DNA of 64,000 nt from Pollenia angustigena. Its lineage: Eukaryota > Arthropoda > Insecta > Diptera > Polleniidae. This document shows positions 1 to 10,358 of the stretch, one piece after another (position 1 is the first letter of the stretch; the number at the start of each line of letters is the position of its first letter). Under the pieces are notes generated by a model. The model worked only from the letters and a program-made list of their open reading frames with translations. It made no database searches and was not told the DNA's origin. Both the position numbers and the translations under genes were made by a program. The stretch spans positions 50,810,957-50,874,956 of the forward strand of contig OV884059.1 in NCBI GenBank assembly GCA_930367215.1, read 5' to 3'.

Positions 1-308
1 TCACATTTATTTAGTTGCACTTTCATATTTGCTTTGTGTAAAGTGTAAAAAATGGTTTCTATATTTTTCAAATGGGAATCTTCATCTTAGCCAAAAACTA
101 TAATATCGTCTATATAGACAAAACAGATTTTGCCGACGTGGTCTCTCAACATATCGTCTAATGCCCGTTGAAATACTGCCGGGGCATTTTTCAACCCAAA
201 TGGCAATCGAACGAATTCATACTTCCCGTTATTTACGGAAAACGCCATTTTTTCGATATCTTTTTCCCTAAGGGGAATTTGGTGGAACCCGCTTTTCAAG
301 TCCAATAC
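1..308 (-). pseudogene. pol: Gypsy-1 pol, reverse transcriptase core (second half)
   Basis: This continues the Gypsy-1 reverse transcriptase after the Jockey-A insertion. The frame holds the DLKSGFHQI motif, the [10 protein letters not shown] motif and the catalytic YIDD box. An in-frame TAA follows directly after the YIDDIIVFG motif (about 84-86), after which recognisable RT sequence continues to the window edge. The first half is at 4848-5127. The Jockey-A insertion falls between the codons for FSV and DLKSG. Catalytic residues are present, but the copy cannot make an intact Pol. Confidence 0.85.
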
Positions 309-447
309 TTTTTTTTTTTTTTTTTTTTAATTTATTTTTTATTATTGAATCTTTCTTATCGAAATTTACAATATGTATTCAAATCTTTATTCTACTTGTT
401 GTTTATTAGTTGTTACCAGTGTAACCACTAACTGCTGTATTCAAATT

Positions 448-3106
448 TTAAGACTGTCTTCTAGTTAGGCTCAAAGTATCGGTTCTTTTTAGCCTCTGGT
501 TACCTTCGAAATGAAGCAAACCCCGAGCGAGGTAGTTAGGGTGGACCATTAGTTTATCGATGTAGCTTATTGAATATTTTTTAGTTTCCTCCTGGAAAGT
601 GGGGACGTTGAGATCTCTGTGGATAATATCATTATGTATATACCATGGGGCGCAGACAATTTGTCGTAATATTCTAGACTGTCTTCTTTGAAGCTTTTGG
701 ATGTTAGATGCGCATGCAGTACCCCATAATTGAATGCCATATGTCCATATTGGTTTTATGATGGACTTGTATAGAAGAATTTTGTTGTCTAAAGACAAGT
801 TTGAGTTTCCACCGAGAAGCCAATGTAGTTGCGCTGCTTTAAGTTTCATAGCCGTTATTTTCGCTTCGGTATGACGAGACCTGGTCAAGCGTCTATCTAT
901 ATGAATTCCCAAGTACTTTACATGGTTTTCTACCGGAACAGTGATGTTATTTATTTTTACTGCTGGGCACGTTAGTCTTCTGAGCGTGAAAGTTAAGTGA
1001 GCACATTTAGCCGGGTTAACCTTTTTTCCATTTTTCTAGCCATGCCTCTAGTTCATTGATGTGGGACTGCAGATTTTGCGATGCGACTTTTGGGTCATGG
1101 TTAACGCTAATAAATGCTGTGTCGTCTGCAAATGTAGAGGTATGCGTGCTCAGGTTTGTTGGCATATCCGCTGTGTATATTATATATAGAAGCGGTCCTT
1201 ATATGCTGCCTTGGGGAACACCAGCAGTAATTTTCTTGTGGGGGGAGTATTTATCTTGCGACCTTACTATGAATGTTCTGCCTGTTAGATAGCTCTCCAG
1301 AAGCTTGTGAGTGTTTTGAGGAAGCATTCGTGTTATTTTGATGAGTAGCCCATCATGCCAAACTTTGTAAAATGCTTGGGAAATGTCTATAAACAGGGCT
1401 GAGCAGTATTGCTTTTTCTCAAACGCTGATCTAATAAGGGTGACAATTCTATGCACTTGTTCTATTGTACCATGTTTCGCTCTGAATCCGAACTGGTGAT
1501 CCGGGATAATGTCGTGTTCATTTAGATGAGGAGTTATACTTAAAATGAATATTTTTTCGAAAAGCTTCGATAGGATTGATAATAAGCTTGTCGGTCTGTA
1601 CGACGCAACCTGGCTAGCATCTTTTCCTGGCTTGGGAATCATAACAATTATAGACCTCTTCCATGAGGATGGGAAGTATCCGACTCTTAATATAGCGTTA
1701 AAAATGATTAGCAAGATTCTGGAAGCAGTCGATGCTAAGTTTCTTATCATTGACCCTGTGATACGGTCAAGTCCGGGAGATTTTCTAATATTCACTTTTT
1801 CTATTGCAGATTTTACTTGAGTAATGTTAAATTTTAATGGATGGTTTACCTTATCAGGAATGATTGGACGACAGGAACTAGTATGTGTATCATGTGGCGT
1901 GAAAACTTTCTCAAGGTGGCCCGCGAAAGCGTTTAATTTTTCATCTATGTTTTTGGCCCAAGTGCGGTTTTCCAGTCTTAATGGAGTTTCTTGGGTTTTA
2001 AGGCATTTCATATGCCGAACAGCCTTCCATAAGCTATAATTGGAGTTTTTTGTGACATCTAGGCTGTTTAGATAGCCTTCTATTGCAGACTCGTGGTTCT
2101 GTCTCAATTTGTTGCGAAGAGTTGTCAGGCATAATTGTAGTTGGGCCTTATTGGTTGGGGAACGACTGTTTTGCCATTGTCTTCTTAACTTCCTTTTTTC
2201 TCTGATAAGGGTCTCTATATCCGTCGATGTATTGTAAGGAGCACGTTTAATTGTCCGCTTGATTGGGGTTGCATTTCTTGCTGCAGCATCCAAGACTTCT
2301 GTAAATCGGTCGACAGCTATTTGGATGTCAGATGAATTTTTTAGGGGAATGCACTGTGATAGGTGAGAGCTAACATACATTTTATACTTAAACCAATTTG
2401 TGTTTCTGTTTGGATAGGAAATACAGTTTGCAGCTGCGGCGTCAGAGTTACCTTTAAAAATGAGGATTGAAGGTGAATGATCAGACGAAAGATCATAGGA
2501 GAAACTAACTAGTACCTGATCGCGCTTGATGTTTTTGATTACAGCAAAGTCAATAACGTCTGGTAGCTTGTTGAAGTCGGTTGGCCAATAGGTAGGCTCA
2601 CCACTCGATACCACATCAAAGTTATTTGCAGTTACAGTATTATATAGCTGATTACCTCTAGGACTAATAAGTCTGGAGCCCCAATATGTATGTTTAGCGT
2701 TGTAGTCGCCAGCAGCAATGAATTTCTGGCCCAATGTGGAGAAGAAGTTGAGAAATTTATCGTGTAGAATTTTGTGCCTCGGCGGACAATAAACGGATGT
2801 TAACGTTAGTTTGAAATCAGTAAGATTTATAGATGTGGCCTGGATACAATCTTCTTCGAACTCTGGCAATGGTAAGTGTCTGATGTGTTTGTGCACAATT
2901 ATGGCTGTGCCACCACAAGCTCGTCCGCTGGGATGTTTTGTGTCATACGTAAGGTAACCATTTACCCTAAAGCAGTTTTTATGAGTAAAGTGTGTTTCAG
3001 AGGCAAGAAGTACGTCGATTTCATGCCTATGAAGAAAGTTTGCAACTTCGTGTTTATGTTGGGATAACCCGTTTGCATTCCAGAAACATATTTTTAACTA
3101 GTTCAT
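448..3106 (-). pseudogene. Jockey-A ORF2, endonuclease-reverse transcriptase, three lesions
   Basis: This encodes an APE-type endonuclease followed by a reverse transcriptase, which nick the target and copy the element RNA. The endonuclease motifs are FWNANGL at the start, SETHF, GDYNAKH and SDHSP. The RT shows AGVPQGS and the catalytic FADD box. The ATG (3106-3104) overlaps the ORF1 stop as ATGA. Codon 3 is TAG (3098-3100). A second in-frame stop (about 1196-1198) follows the VPQGSI motif. A one-base shift lies in an A run near 1022-1028, and the rest reads 912-448 in a new frame. The nucleic-acid-binding C-terminal region is retained. Confidence 0.88.
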
Positions 3107-4662
3107 TTTTTGTTGAGTAGAACTTGCAGGAGCATGTTCTGGTTTCGCATCATTTCCTGAAACATGTTCTGCATAGTGGCCATGAAGTTATTCATAGTTT
3201 GAATTAAATTTTCAATTGAGGTAGGCATTTGTAGACCTTCCCTAGGAACATTAGCGTACGGAGGTTGCTTTGCGCTGGAAGTACTCGGGGGATTTTTCGC
3301 ATTAGGGTTTCCTTTTAGGACTTGGGCATATGATTGGTTTTGTTTGTTTGTTTGTGTAGTACTAGCAATTGAGCCAGCGGCTTGGCTGGGCGCATGTGAC
3401 GGACCATATTGGGAGTGAGTATATTTTTGAACTAAAGCAGGTTTTAATAACTGCAAGAAGACTTTACAACCCCTATAGTTTGCCGTGTGATTTTCGCCAC
3501 AGTTGCTGCATTTCTTAACATTCGGGTCAGCTTTAGAACGATTACATTCGGCGGTTTTATGAGCGTCGCCACAAACCACACATACGTGAGGCAATTTACA
3601 ATATGATTTTGTATGCCCATATTCCTGACAGTTTGTGCATTGGGAGGGACCCTTTCGTTTTATTGGCTCCTCAACAGTTATTCTTCTGTTGAGTAGGTAG
3701 CGCAAGTTGTATATGGGATGAACTGAATTTTTGGTTTTGAGAACCGATGAATCAAACGATATCTCAATGCGGTGCAGTGGTTGAGGAACTTTATTCCTGT
3801 TCAAAATATAATGCACAGATTTTACCTCATACCCCTCTTGCTCTACGGCAGATTTAATATCCTCTGTAGGAACAGAACTGTCTATGCCTTTTATGACAAT
3901 AATCAATCCCTTAGCACTTTTTGATTGGTATGTATAGTAACTTTTATTTTCTGCGTCCAGGTGTCTTGATATAATACGAAAGTTCGTTTCTGTACTGGCT
4001 TGAATTTTGGTCTCTTGAATTTGCCCGCGTCGTATAGAAACGACGTAGAAATTATTCTTACCTATAAATTGAGTCAACATGTTGACTATGCTATTTGATG
4101 TTTGCTCTCGCAGATAGATAGGTGGCGGTTTAACTTCTTTAGTGGCTGTCCCATTAGCTGATTCTGCTTCTTCATCGTCAGGTATGGATAGTACAGAGAA
4201 TCTGTTACCATTTACTGGCAAAGAGACTGCGTTAGAGCCTTTGTATTGTTTGGCCATGCATTCCTGTTGGTTGGACCTAGGGCTAGCCTTTCTCTTAGTT
4301 ATTGTTATATATCTGTCCATGCCCGTTTGCACTTTAGTAGTTTTTGGCACAACTCCTGTATTTATTAATGCAAATCGTGATGTTCCAGGTTTTTCGTTAT
4401 TATTCCTCTGGTCAGACGACTTCACACTTTGAACCACATTTACGGTCGGATCAACACACTTGCTCAGGTTGGGCACACTTGAACTCAAATTGCTGTATGG
4501 AAAACCAGTTGCGATGGCAATTTTTGCACTTAAATAATTTTTGTTTAATTCTGGGTATCGAATGTTTTCATTGCTCACGCTCGGGGAGCTTACCACAATA
4601 TAAGCATTTCTGCTATTTGTGATGGGCCTACTCTCCTTATTGGGAGTATTTGTGAGGCTCAT
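3103..4662 (-). CDS. Jockey-A ORF1 gag-like nucleic-acid-binding protein, intact
   Basis: A 519-residue ORF1 protein of the type that coats Jockey RNA and carries it to the nucleus. Residues 1-200 are low-complexity and Ser/Asn-rich. About 230-335 form a region like the PRE_C2HC domain of arthropod ORF1 proteins. Three zinc knuckles follow at about 342, 361 and 385 (CTNCQEYGHTKSYC; CVVC...H...C; CSNC...H...C). The C-terminus is Met/Gln-rich and probably helical. I see no stop or frameshift. The stop overlaps the ORF2 start by ATGA, which suggests termination-reinitiation for ORF2 (inference). Confidence 0.88.
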   Translation of the reverse strand: MSLTNTPNKESRPITNSRNAYIVVSSPSVSNENIRYPELNKNYLSAKIAIATGFPYSNLSSSVPNLSKCVDPTVNVVQSVKSSDQRNNNEKPGTSRFALINTGVVPKTTKVQTGMDRYITITKRKASPRSNQQECMAKQYKGSNAVSLPVNGNRFSVLSIPDDEEAESANGTATKEVKPPPIYLREQTSNSIVNMLTQFIGKNNFYVVSIRRGQIQETKIQASTETNFRIISRHLDAENKSYYTYQSKSAKGLIIVIKGIDSSVPTEDIKSAVEQEGYEVKSVHYILNRNKVPQPLHRIEISFDSSVLKTKNSVHPIYNLRYLLNRRITVEEPIKRKGPSQCTNCQEYGHTKSYCKLPHVCVVCGDAHKTAECNRSKADPNVKKCSNCGENHTANYRGCKVFLQLLKPALVQKYTHSQYGPSHAPSQAAGSIASTTQTNKQNQSYAQVLKGNPNAKNPPSTSSAKQPPYANVPREGLQMPTSIENLIQTMNNFMATMQNMFQEMMRNQNMLLQVLLNKK

Positions 4663-4847
4663 TCACAAATCTATTCGGGCACACTAGTTATTGTTCTTTT
4701 TTTCACCTATTACAAATATTTTTTTTTTTTCACCCACGGCAAATATTTTTTTTCACTTCCAATTTTTTTATTATTTTTTTTTTATTTTTGTTACTCACTG
4801 ATATACGTCCGTACTCGTCAAGAGCTGGTTCGCAACTGAGAACCACT

Positions 4848-5652
4848 TAGTTTTACCAAATTGGGCAAGTACCTCGTTTATTTGCGGTATAGGATATGTG
4901 TCAGGAATAGTTACAGTATTTAGCTTCCTATAGTCTATAACCATTCTATATTTTTTTTCGTTGGAAGCATCCATTTTTTTCGGCACCACCAATACAGGAG
5001 AGTTGTATGGTGACCTGGATGGTCTTATTATTCCGTGACTTAGTAATTCATTGATTTGCTTTTCAACTTCGCCCTTCATTGATACAGGATATGGGTAACT
5101 TTTTGTGTAAACTGGGTCGTCAGTCAATGTCCTAATTTCTGCTTTTACGGTGGTAGTGAATGTTAGCTTTTCATCTGGTTCTGAGAAAAGTGTGGGGTTG
5201 TGTGAAACATACTAATTTTAGTGCCTGTTGTTCAGTAAGGTGATTTGTTCGTATGTTCAAGCTATTTACTGACTCTGATTGTTGTTGTTTTATGTGAACT
5301 TTTATAGAATTATTTATTATCATATAATTTTGAGAAGTGTGAATAATTGCGTTTAGCTTTTTTAGACTGTCGTTACCTAGAATGCCATGAAACGATTTCA
5401 GTGAGGGCAAAAAAAAAATTTTAGATTTTCAGATCGTACTCCGAATAAATTAATTAATGTATGATGGGTAATTGTGACTTTTCCACCAACGGAGTTTGCT
5501 TGAAAAATGTTTTCATTAGGAATAGGGTTTTGAACTAATTTTGGCTGAATATAATTTTTATTTGACCCTGTGTCAATTAAAAACCTAAATATTTTACCAT
5601 TGCTGGCTTTACACTGAAAATAGGGTAACGTAGAATGGCTTAGTCTAAAAAA
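4848..5652 (-). pseudogene. pol: Gypsy-1 pol, protease and first half of reverse transcriptase
   Basis: Pol begins in the -1 frame relative to gag at the slippery site near 5646-5652. The protease active site LIDTGS is coded at about 5562-5580, and the FHGILGND motif follows. A homopolymer shift lies at about 5409-5418 and another frame change at about 5190-5205. The reverse transcriptase then shows SRSPYNSPVLVVPKK and RMVIDYRKLN before the frame runs into Jockey-A at 4847. The protease and RT signatures are sound, but two frameshifts and the insertion make the copy dead. Confidence 0.82.
5640..5652 (-). promoter_or_regulatory. Programmed -1 frameshift site, U UUU UUA, at the end of Gypsy-1 gag
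   Basis: On the minus strand the heptamer TTTTTTA (5652-5646) is phased so that the gag codons are xxT TTT TTA. The gag stop TAA lies one codon further on (5642-5640). The -1 frame is open through the heptamer and leads directly into the protease. This is the canonical simultaneous-slippage heptamer known from HIV-1. I did not identify a firm downstream stem or pseudoknot by eye. Confidence 0.7.
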
Positions 5653-7010
5653 TGAATATCTGAAAATTCGGTATATTCGCTTTCGTAAGGATTATTAAAA
5701 TGTTCATTTAGATAGTCCGTCAAGTCTTGTGTTTCCTCATCGTCTGGTTGAGGTTTACCTACATATGTCTCAATGTTAGTTTCTGGTATAGGATCACACT
5801 GATCATGTTCAATATGGTTAATTCGCTGAATTTTCTGTGGTTGGTTAAATTGTGCTGACTGAGGCAATGGTCTTAGACCTACAAATCTATTATCTGGTAG
5901 AGGGCGATTAATATAGTTCACTTTCCTGGAATGCATGGAAGGGTCAACATCCATTGGGACTGGAGGCTTTGGTTGATTGGGTCTTTGTGGTGGTAAATTG
6001 TATGGTTGTAAATTCTGTGGTTGTGGGTAAGTATTATGTCTAATATAATTTTGTCCGTATGGGTTATGGAATTGCTGTCCTTGAATGTTACGTGGATACG
6101 TATTAAATCTTGGCTGATTTGCATATGGAATTCTTGGCACAGATAGCTGAGGGATATGTGTCAATTGTGGATAGAATATTTGGTTTGGGTAAGAATTGTT
6201 AAATTTCCGGTGAGAATTGTGAGACGGGTTTTTATTTGTGATGTTGGCCTGCTGTGTCCTAAATTGTTGGTTATCCAACTTCAAACACAAATGTAACGCT
6301 TCATGCAAGTCTTTAGGCTCCCTAATTCCTAACAATCTGGGAAGATCACCTCTTAAGCCTCTGACAAATGTGTCAAGTGCTTTATTTCTATAATTTTTTG
6401 TGAGCAAAAAAATAGCATCTTCACTTTCATTTAGGCATGCAATTTTATTTAAAATTAGAGATAAATGACTGTAAATTCGTTGATAAAATTCTTGCACCAA
6501 ACTGTTACCTTGGATCATGGAAATTAATTGATATTCCAGGGAACCTAAGTCTCTTTGATCTGCATAATGGACAGTAAGGCACTTAATGATACTTTCCCAA
6601 TTTAAAGGAGTATTGTAGCTTTCTAGAGCGATATCGGCATCGCAAATAATTTTGTTCCGGACCACATTCAATATTCCAAAATACTTGGCTGTGCCTTTAA
6701 GTGGTTCGTAAATGTTCAATATTCTTTCTGTACTTTTTTTCCATGAGCTAAACTCAGTTTTATTACCTGAAAATTCTCTAAGGGAACGTACAACATCCGG
6801 AATTTTGCCCAAGTCTGTTAAGTCATTATTACGGTCTATCCCCTGATCAACTAATCTAGATTCTATTTCTCCTAATGCTCGTTTTTCTAGAAGTATTCTA
6901 CGCACAATATTAGCTACACTGTCTTCATTTAGAGCATTTTGATTTTGCGGTGGTAGTGGAGGATTATTATTTAAAACTGGTGGTCTAATTAGATTATTTT
7001 GATTTGCCAT
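5640..7010 (-). CDS. gag: Gypsy-1 gag, intact
   Basis: A 456-residue Gag-type structural protein. The first 60 residues are Asn/Pro-rich. A capsid-like helical region follows (about 65-265; SLREFSGNKTEFSSWKK resembles gypsy-group Gag), and then a Pro/Gln/Asn-rich tail rich in Tyr. No zinc knuckle is visible, as is usual in gypsy-group Gag. The frame is uninterrupted and ends one codon after the slippery heptamer, from which pol is reached by a -1 shift. The protein would form the particle that packages element RNA. Confidence 0.85.
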   Translation of the reverse strand: MANQNNLIRPPVLNNNPPLPPQNQNALNEDSVANIVRRILLEKRALGEIESRLVDQGIDRNNDLTDLGKIPDVVRSLREFSGNKTEFSSWKKSTERILNIYEPLKGTAKYFGILNVVRNKIICDADIALESYNTPLNWESIIKCLTVHYADQRDLGSLEYQLISMIQGNSLVQEFYQRIYSHLSLILNKIACLNESEDAIFLLTKNYRNKALDTFVRGLRGDLPRLLGIREPKDLHEALHLCLKLDNQQFRTQQANITNKNPSHNSHRKFNNSYPNQIFYPQLTHIPQLSVPRIPYANQPRFNTYPRNIQGQQFHNPYGQNYIRHNTYPQPQNLQPYNLPPQRPNQPKPPVPMDVDPSMHSRKVNYINRPLPDNRFVGLRPLPQSAQFNQPQKIQRINHIEHDQCDPIPETNIETYVGKPQPDDEETQDLTDYLNEHFNNPYESEYTEFSDIHFLD

Positions 7011-7821
7011 TATTGAAAGAAAAACTTTGCCAAATTACAAGATTATTACTTTTTTATTTCAGTTAAATCTTTTCCCTATTCTCTTAATATTAGAAGTTCC
7101 GTTAAAACTAAAGTATTTAAAAAATTATGTTATAATATTATATTCTTACATTAAAATGATTATCTGCTGCATCATCTTCTTCGGTACTTTTATTTTTGGC
7201 TTAGTTGGTTTCTTCAAGATGATTTTTTGTTTTGATGTTGCTGTTGTTGTTTTTGTTACAGTTGTTGCTTTTTTGTTGATAATGTTGTTGTTTAATGTTT
7301 TTTTTCTGTCTTATTGTTTTCTTCTAATTTATATTTTTACCATATATTACGTTTTATAACATTTGTTTAATTTTCAATTTTAAGAAGTTCAAGAATTTTT
7401 ATTCCTCTTTTTTTATTTTTATTTTTTTATTTTATTTTAAATGGTAGCTATGGTACATATATTTTTTTGTTAGAACTTTTTCATCACGTTTTTTTTATTT
7501 AATTTTGCATTGTTCACTTAAAGTAAATTTGTTTAATTAATAAATCGCGTCGGTAACTAAGAATTTTGTCCTTTTCACTTTTTACTGGGGATTCTTCGGT
7601 TACACTTATCAACCCGTTGTGTTTTGTTTCGTTCGAATTTAAACACTTTTCTAAACACGACTCTACTTTAGAGCTTCTTTTGTTAGAACTTATTGTCACT
7701 ACTTTTCTTTTGCTGAACGACACTACTTAAGAGTCTTTATTGAAGAAAAATTATTTTTCCTTTTTTTTTCTCGCGGCACTTCTTTAGGGCTTTTGCATAG
7801 AAAACTTTTCCGTTGGGCGCC
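7011..7821 (-). other. Gypsy-1 leader with primer binding site and a small ORF
   Basis: This is the untranslated leader between LTR and gag. The sequence TGGCGCCCAACG (7822-7811 on the minus strand) abuts the LTR and matches the 3' end complement of tRNA-Lys, so it is the likely minus-strand primer site. A 69-codon, Lys/Ser-rich frame lies at 7723-7514. I cannot assign it a function and it may be chance. The rest is T/A-rich with no other feature. Confidence 0.7.
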
Positions 7822-8803
7822 AGTTAAACAAATTGATGTTTTATTTTCGAGTACTTGACTACGACTATCGTTCGTAATCCAAAACATTTTATTTATAATC
7901 AAATCAATATCTTACTCAATAAACAGAAACAAAGAATTAATCAATAAACAGAAACTAAGAATTATTCAATACACAGAACAATGTTGAAATAAATATTAAC
8001 ATAGCGTCAGCATTAAAATTCTTATTAAAATCTTATTTTTAGTTTATAAAATGATTTGGGGCACATTGTATTGGGAAAGACAACAAATAGCAAAATTAAC
8101 ATAAACATACAGACGCAATGTCAGCATAAGAAGAAATACAATGTTATTAAAATAATCAATAATAGCTCTGTTTCTTTACTTTTTGGGTAAAGTTCGTGAA
8201 AATGAGAGCAAGCAAAAATTTCTCTCATAAAGAGACAAAATTACACAAAAGTACGGGAACAGAAAAAACCAAATTTTAAGCACAAAATAACAAGTCATGG
8301 TTTTGATAGTTTTTACAAAACAATAAAAGTTTATGCCACTTTTGAAAAATTGTATATTGTCTGCAGAAATAAACTAATTTTACCAAAAATTAAACCAAAC
8401 AAACACTTTTACAATAACTAACACTATGTTTTCCTAAAGTTTCAACATAAAACTTTATATTTTAGTACATTATTTTACTCCACAACACTTTTTCCAAAAT
8501 TTGTTTCATGATTTTTTTCCTTTGCATTTTATTGTTTGGTTTATGTTTTACAGCTGTGTGACAATTTACACAATTTGCACGAAGAAAAAGTCTGGGCTGT
8601 TTCGTGCAAGAAGAAGAAGAATTTTATTCTCTCGAATCCGCTCTCATTTACACAAATTAAAAGTACGGGAACGCTTTTCGTGCAAATTGGGATCCCGAGG
8701 GATCCCAAAGTAGAGTAAAGAAACAGAGCTATTAATTGGGTCACAAGCAATAAATGATTTTCAATAAAATTAACAAGAATTGTTTTATTTCGTAATTCAA
8801 ACT
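7822..8803 (-). repeat. Gypsy-1 5' LTR carrying a MITE
   Basis: The LTR ends AACT next to the primer site and its proposed start, AGTT, is at 8803. Without the 575-bp MITE at 8160-8734 it would be about 407 bp, a usual length for the gypsy group. The outer edge is placed where similarity to the Pao-1 LTR (AAAAGCAGAAGC) resumes at 8804. The second LTR is outside the window, so the ends are not confirmed. Confidence 0.6.
8160..8734. mobile_element. MITE with perfect 21-bp terminal inverted repeats
   Basis: The 21 bases at 8160-8180 (starting TAATAGCTCTGTTTC) recur as an exact reverse complement at 8714-8734. The repeat starts and ends in TA, compatible with a TA target duplication plus a 19-bp inverted repeat, as in Tc1/mariner-type MITEs. 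Further inward the arms share only scattered motifs. A doublet of the 8-base palindrome GGGATCCC lies at 8690-8707. No transposase is coded. Confidence 0.5.
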
Positions 8804-8888
8804 AAAAGCAGAAGCCAAATTCTTAGCCTCAGCAGACGGACGAACCATCCCACAAACAGTGAGCCCTCAAACATTGGTCCTTCGCCGG
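8804..8888 (+). repeat. Pao-1 5' LTR end and primer binding site
   Basis: The segments AAAAGCAGAAGC and GCAGACGGACGAACCATCCC, and the end GTGAGCCCTCA, recur near 21417-21658. In the right copy the first two are about 190 bp further apart, so one copy has a deletion or the other an insertion. The motif TTGGTCCTTCGCCGG (8874-8888) follows the LTR end and resembles the primer site used by Pao-type elements. Confidence 0.6.
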
Positions 8889-9299
8889 TATATAAAACCT
8901 TAAATTAAACAACAAATTTGGCTCTCGGGGTATGTACACATTTGATATATTACATAAAGTGGATTTGCATTAAAAAGTGAACAAATATGTCTTAAAATTA
9001 GAAAAGATTTTGTTATTGCTCGTTGTCGCCATTTTCGGTTGTCCGTCATAATTTTTTTGGCTCTTTTTTTGGTCCTCTGCTGCGCCGCTTCCGGCAAAAG
9101 CGCCTTTTTTTTTAATAGTCGTGGACATCTTTATTTTATTTGAAGCCATCTTTTTTAATTTTTCTTTTTTTTGATTTGGTGTACAAAAATTAACGTAGCT
9201 TTTTGTAAATATTTTTTGATTGAGGAAATTTTCTTTTTTGGCTCGAAATGTTTACAATTTCGTTTGATCATTAAAATAAAAATTTAATTTGCTGTGAAA

Positions 9300-10335
9300 A
9301 TGGCTTTTTTAAAAAAATTTAATGAAGCAATGGAAGAAATTGGAAGAGTTGAAGCGAGGCTCAAGGACGAAGATTTTTTAATTTATACAAGTGAGGCTTT
9401 GGAATTTGAAAGGGCTGAGATTAAAGAATTGTAGGCAAACCAAGATGTAGAAGTTTTTCGTGTCGATTATGCATCGTGGCCCACATTTAGGGATCCATTA
9501 CAACAACTTATATACAAATTATTGAAAAATTGTGTTACCTTTTTGAAAAACAGAAGGGGACCAAGAGAAGTAAATAGAAATATAACCGTGGCTGCTGATA
9601 ATTTTGAGATTGCCTGGGAAAACTTCCAGGCAACCTATGAGAATAAAAAGGTATTATTTTATAGTCAAATGAATTTGCTATACAATTTGGCTCCGTGTCA
9701 AGGGGAATCATCTGCTTCAATTAAAAGGCTCCAGAGGGAGATAAATAATTGCATATCGATTTTAAAACTATACAAAGTTGATGTGGAGGCTTTGGAACCA
9801 CTTTTTGTTTTTCATTGTTCAATTAGTTTACCTGAGCAAACATTGCAAACATTGAATTTATGGGAACAATCGTTAAAAAATAAATTAGAAATTCCAAAGT
9901 GAAAGGAATGATTTTTTGACCAATAGATTTCGGGCGCTAGAAAGCGTTTCAATGTTCGTGCCAGTGGTTCTCAAACTATCTTCAATAATACCCAAAGCCA
10001 AAATAAGCCAAAACAATCACACTAAGGCTAATATGGCCCAATGCAAACAACCACACGAAAAAAGTCAATGTGGTAAATTTTTGAACATGAACTATAAGAG
10101 TCGTGTATCCATTTTAAGAAAATTTAGATACTGTTTTAACTGTCTTAAAATAGGACACATGTTTGGCGATTGTCCTAATAATAATGGTTGCTTCAAACGT
10201 AAAAGAAAACTTCACAATCTTTTACATAGGGATTTTGTTCAAAAAAAGTTAGGGGGAATAGCGCGAATATTGAGGCCCAAAATAAGGAGAAAACGACTAC
10301 TCAGTCTGTTCAAGTTGCTTCATCTTCGAATGTAG
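9300..10335 (+). pseudogene. gag: Pao-1 gag
   Basis: A BEL/Pao Gag frame opens with ATG at 9300 and has an in-frame TAG at 9432-9434. The same frame continues to 9902 and includes the conserved helical capsid region (FRVDYASWPTFRDPLQQLIY and onward). A frame change near 9903-9915 leads to the C-terminal part at 9916-10335, which holds the motif C-G-K-F and the zinc knuckle CFNCLKIGHMFGDC, followed by the HNLLH motif typical of this superfamily. The protein would form virus-like particles; this copy is broken. Confidence 0.78.
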
Positions 10336-10358
10336 TTCAGAATCATCATCACTCGGCT

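Larger units (their letters stand above)
309..4847 (-). mobile_element. Jockey-A: near full-length Jockey-clade non-LTR retrotransposon
   Basis: Reading leftward: a 5' UTR of about 185 bases (4847-4663), ORF1 (4662-3103), ORF2 (3106-448), a short 3' UTR and a poly(A) tail, seen as a T run at 309-328 on the plus strand. It lies inside the reverse transcriptase of Gypsy-1. The shared bases at the two ends allow only about 3 bp of target duplication, so insertion may have used a nearly blunt or deleted target. ORF1 is open throughout. ORF2 has two nonsense codons and one frameshift, so this copy is not autonomous, although the damage is light and suggests a fairly recent insertion. Confidence 0.9.
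1..8803 (-). mobile_element. Gypsy-1: gypsy-clade LTR retrotransposon, left end outside the window
   Basis: Reading leftward, this element has a 5' LTR (8803-7822), a primer site matching the 3' end of tRNA-Lys, a leader, an intact gag, a -1 frameshift site, an aspartic protease with a DTG active site, and a reverse transcriptase cut in two by Jockey-A (309-4847). RNase H, integrase, any env and the 3' LTR lie left of position 1. The LTR starts AGTT and ends AACT, which together with the tRNA-Lys primer and the gag type points to the gypsy/17.6/297 group. Its right edge falls exactly where similarity to the Pao-1 3' LTR begins, so it most likely inserted into the 5' LTR of Pao-1. Confidence 0.8.

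Noticed and set aside
309..4847. Normal-length target duplication for Jockey-A
   Set aside because: The flanks share at most about three bases (AGT), within chance next to a poly(A) tail.
7027..7359. Plus-strand 110-codon Phe/Leu/Val-rich frame
   Set aside because: It lies antisense in the T-rich leader of Gypsy-1; its composition is explained by T runs and it has no relatives I recognise.
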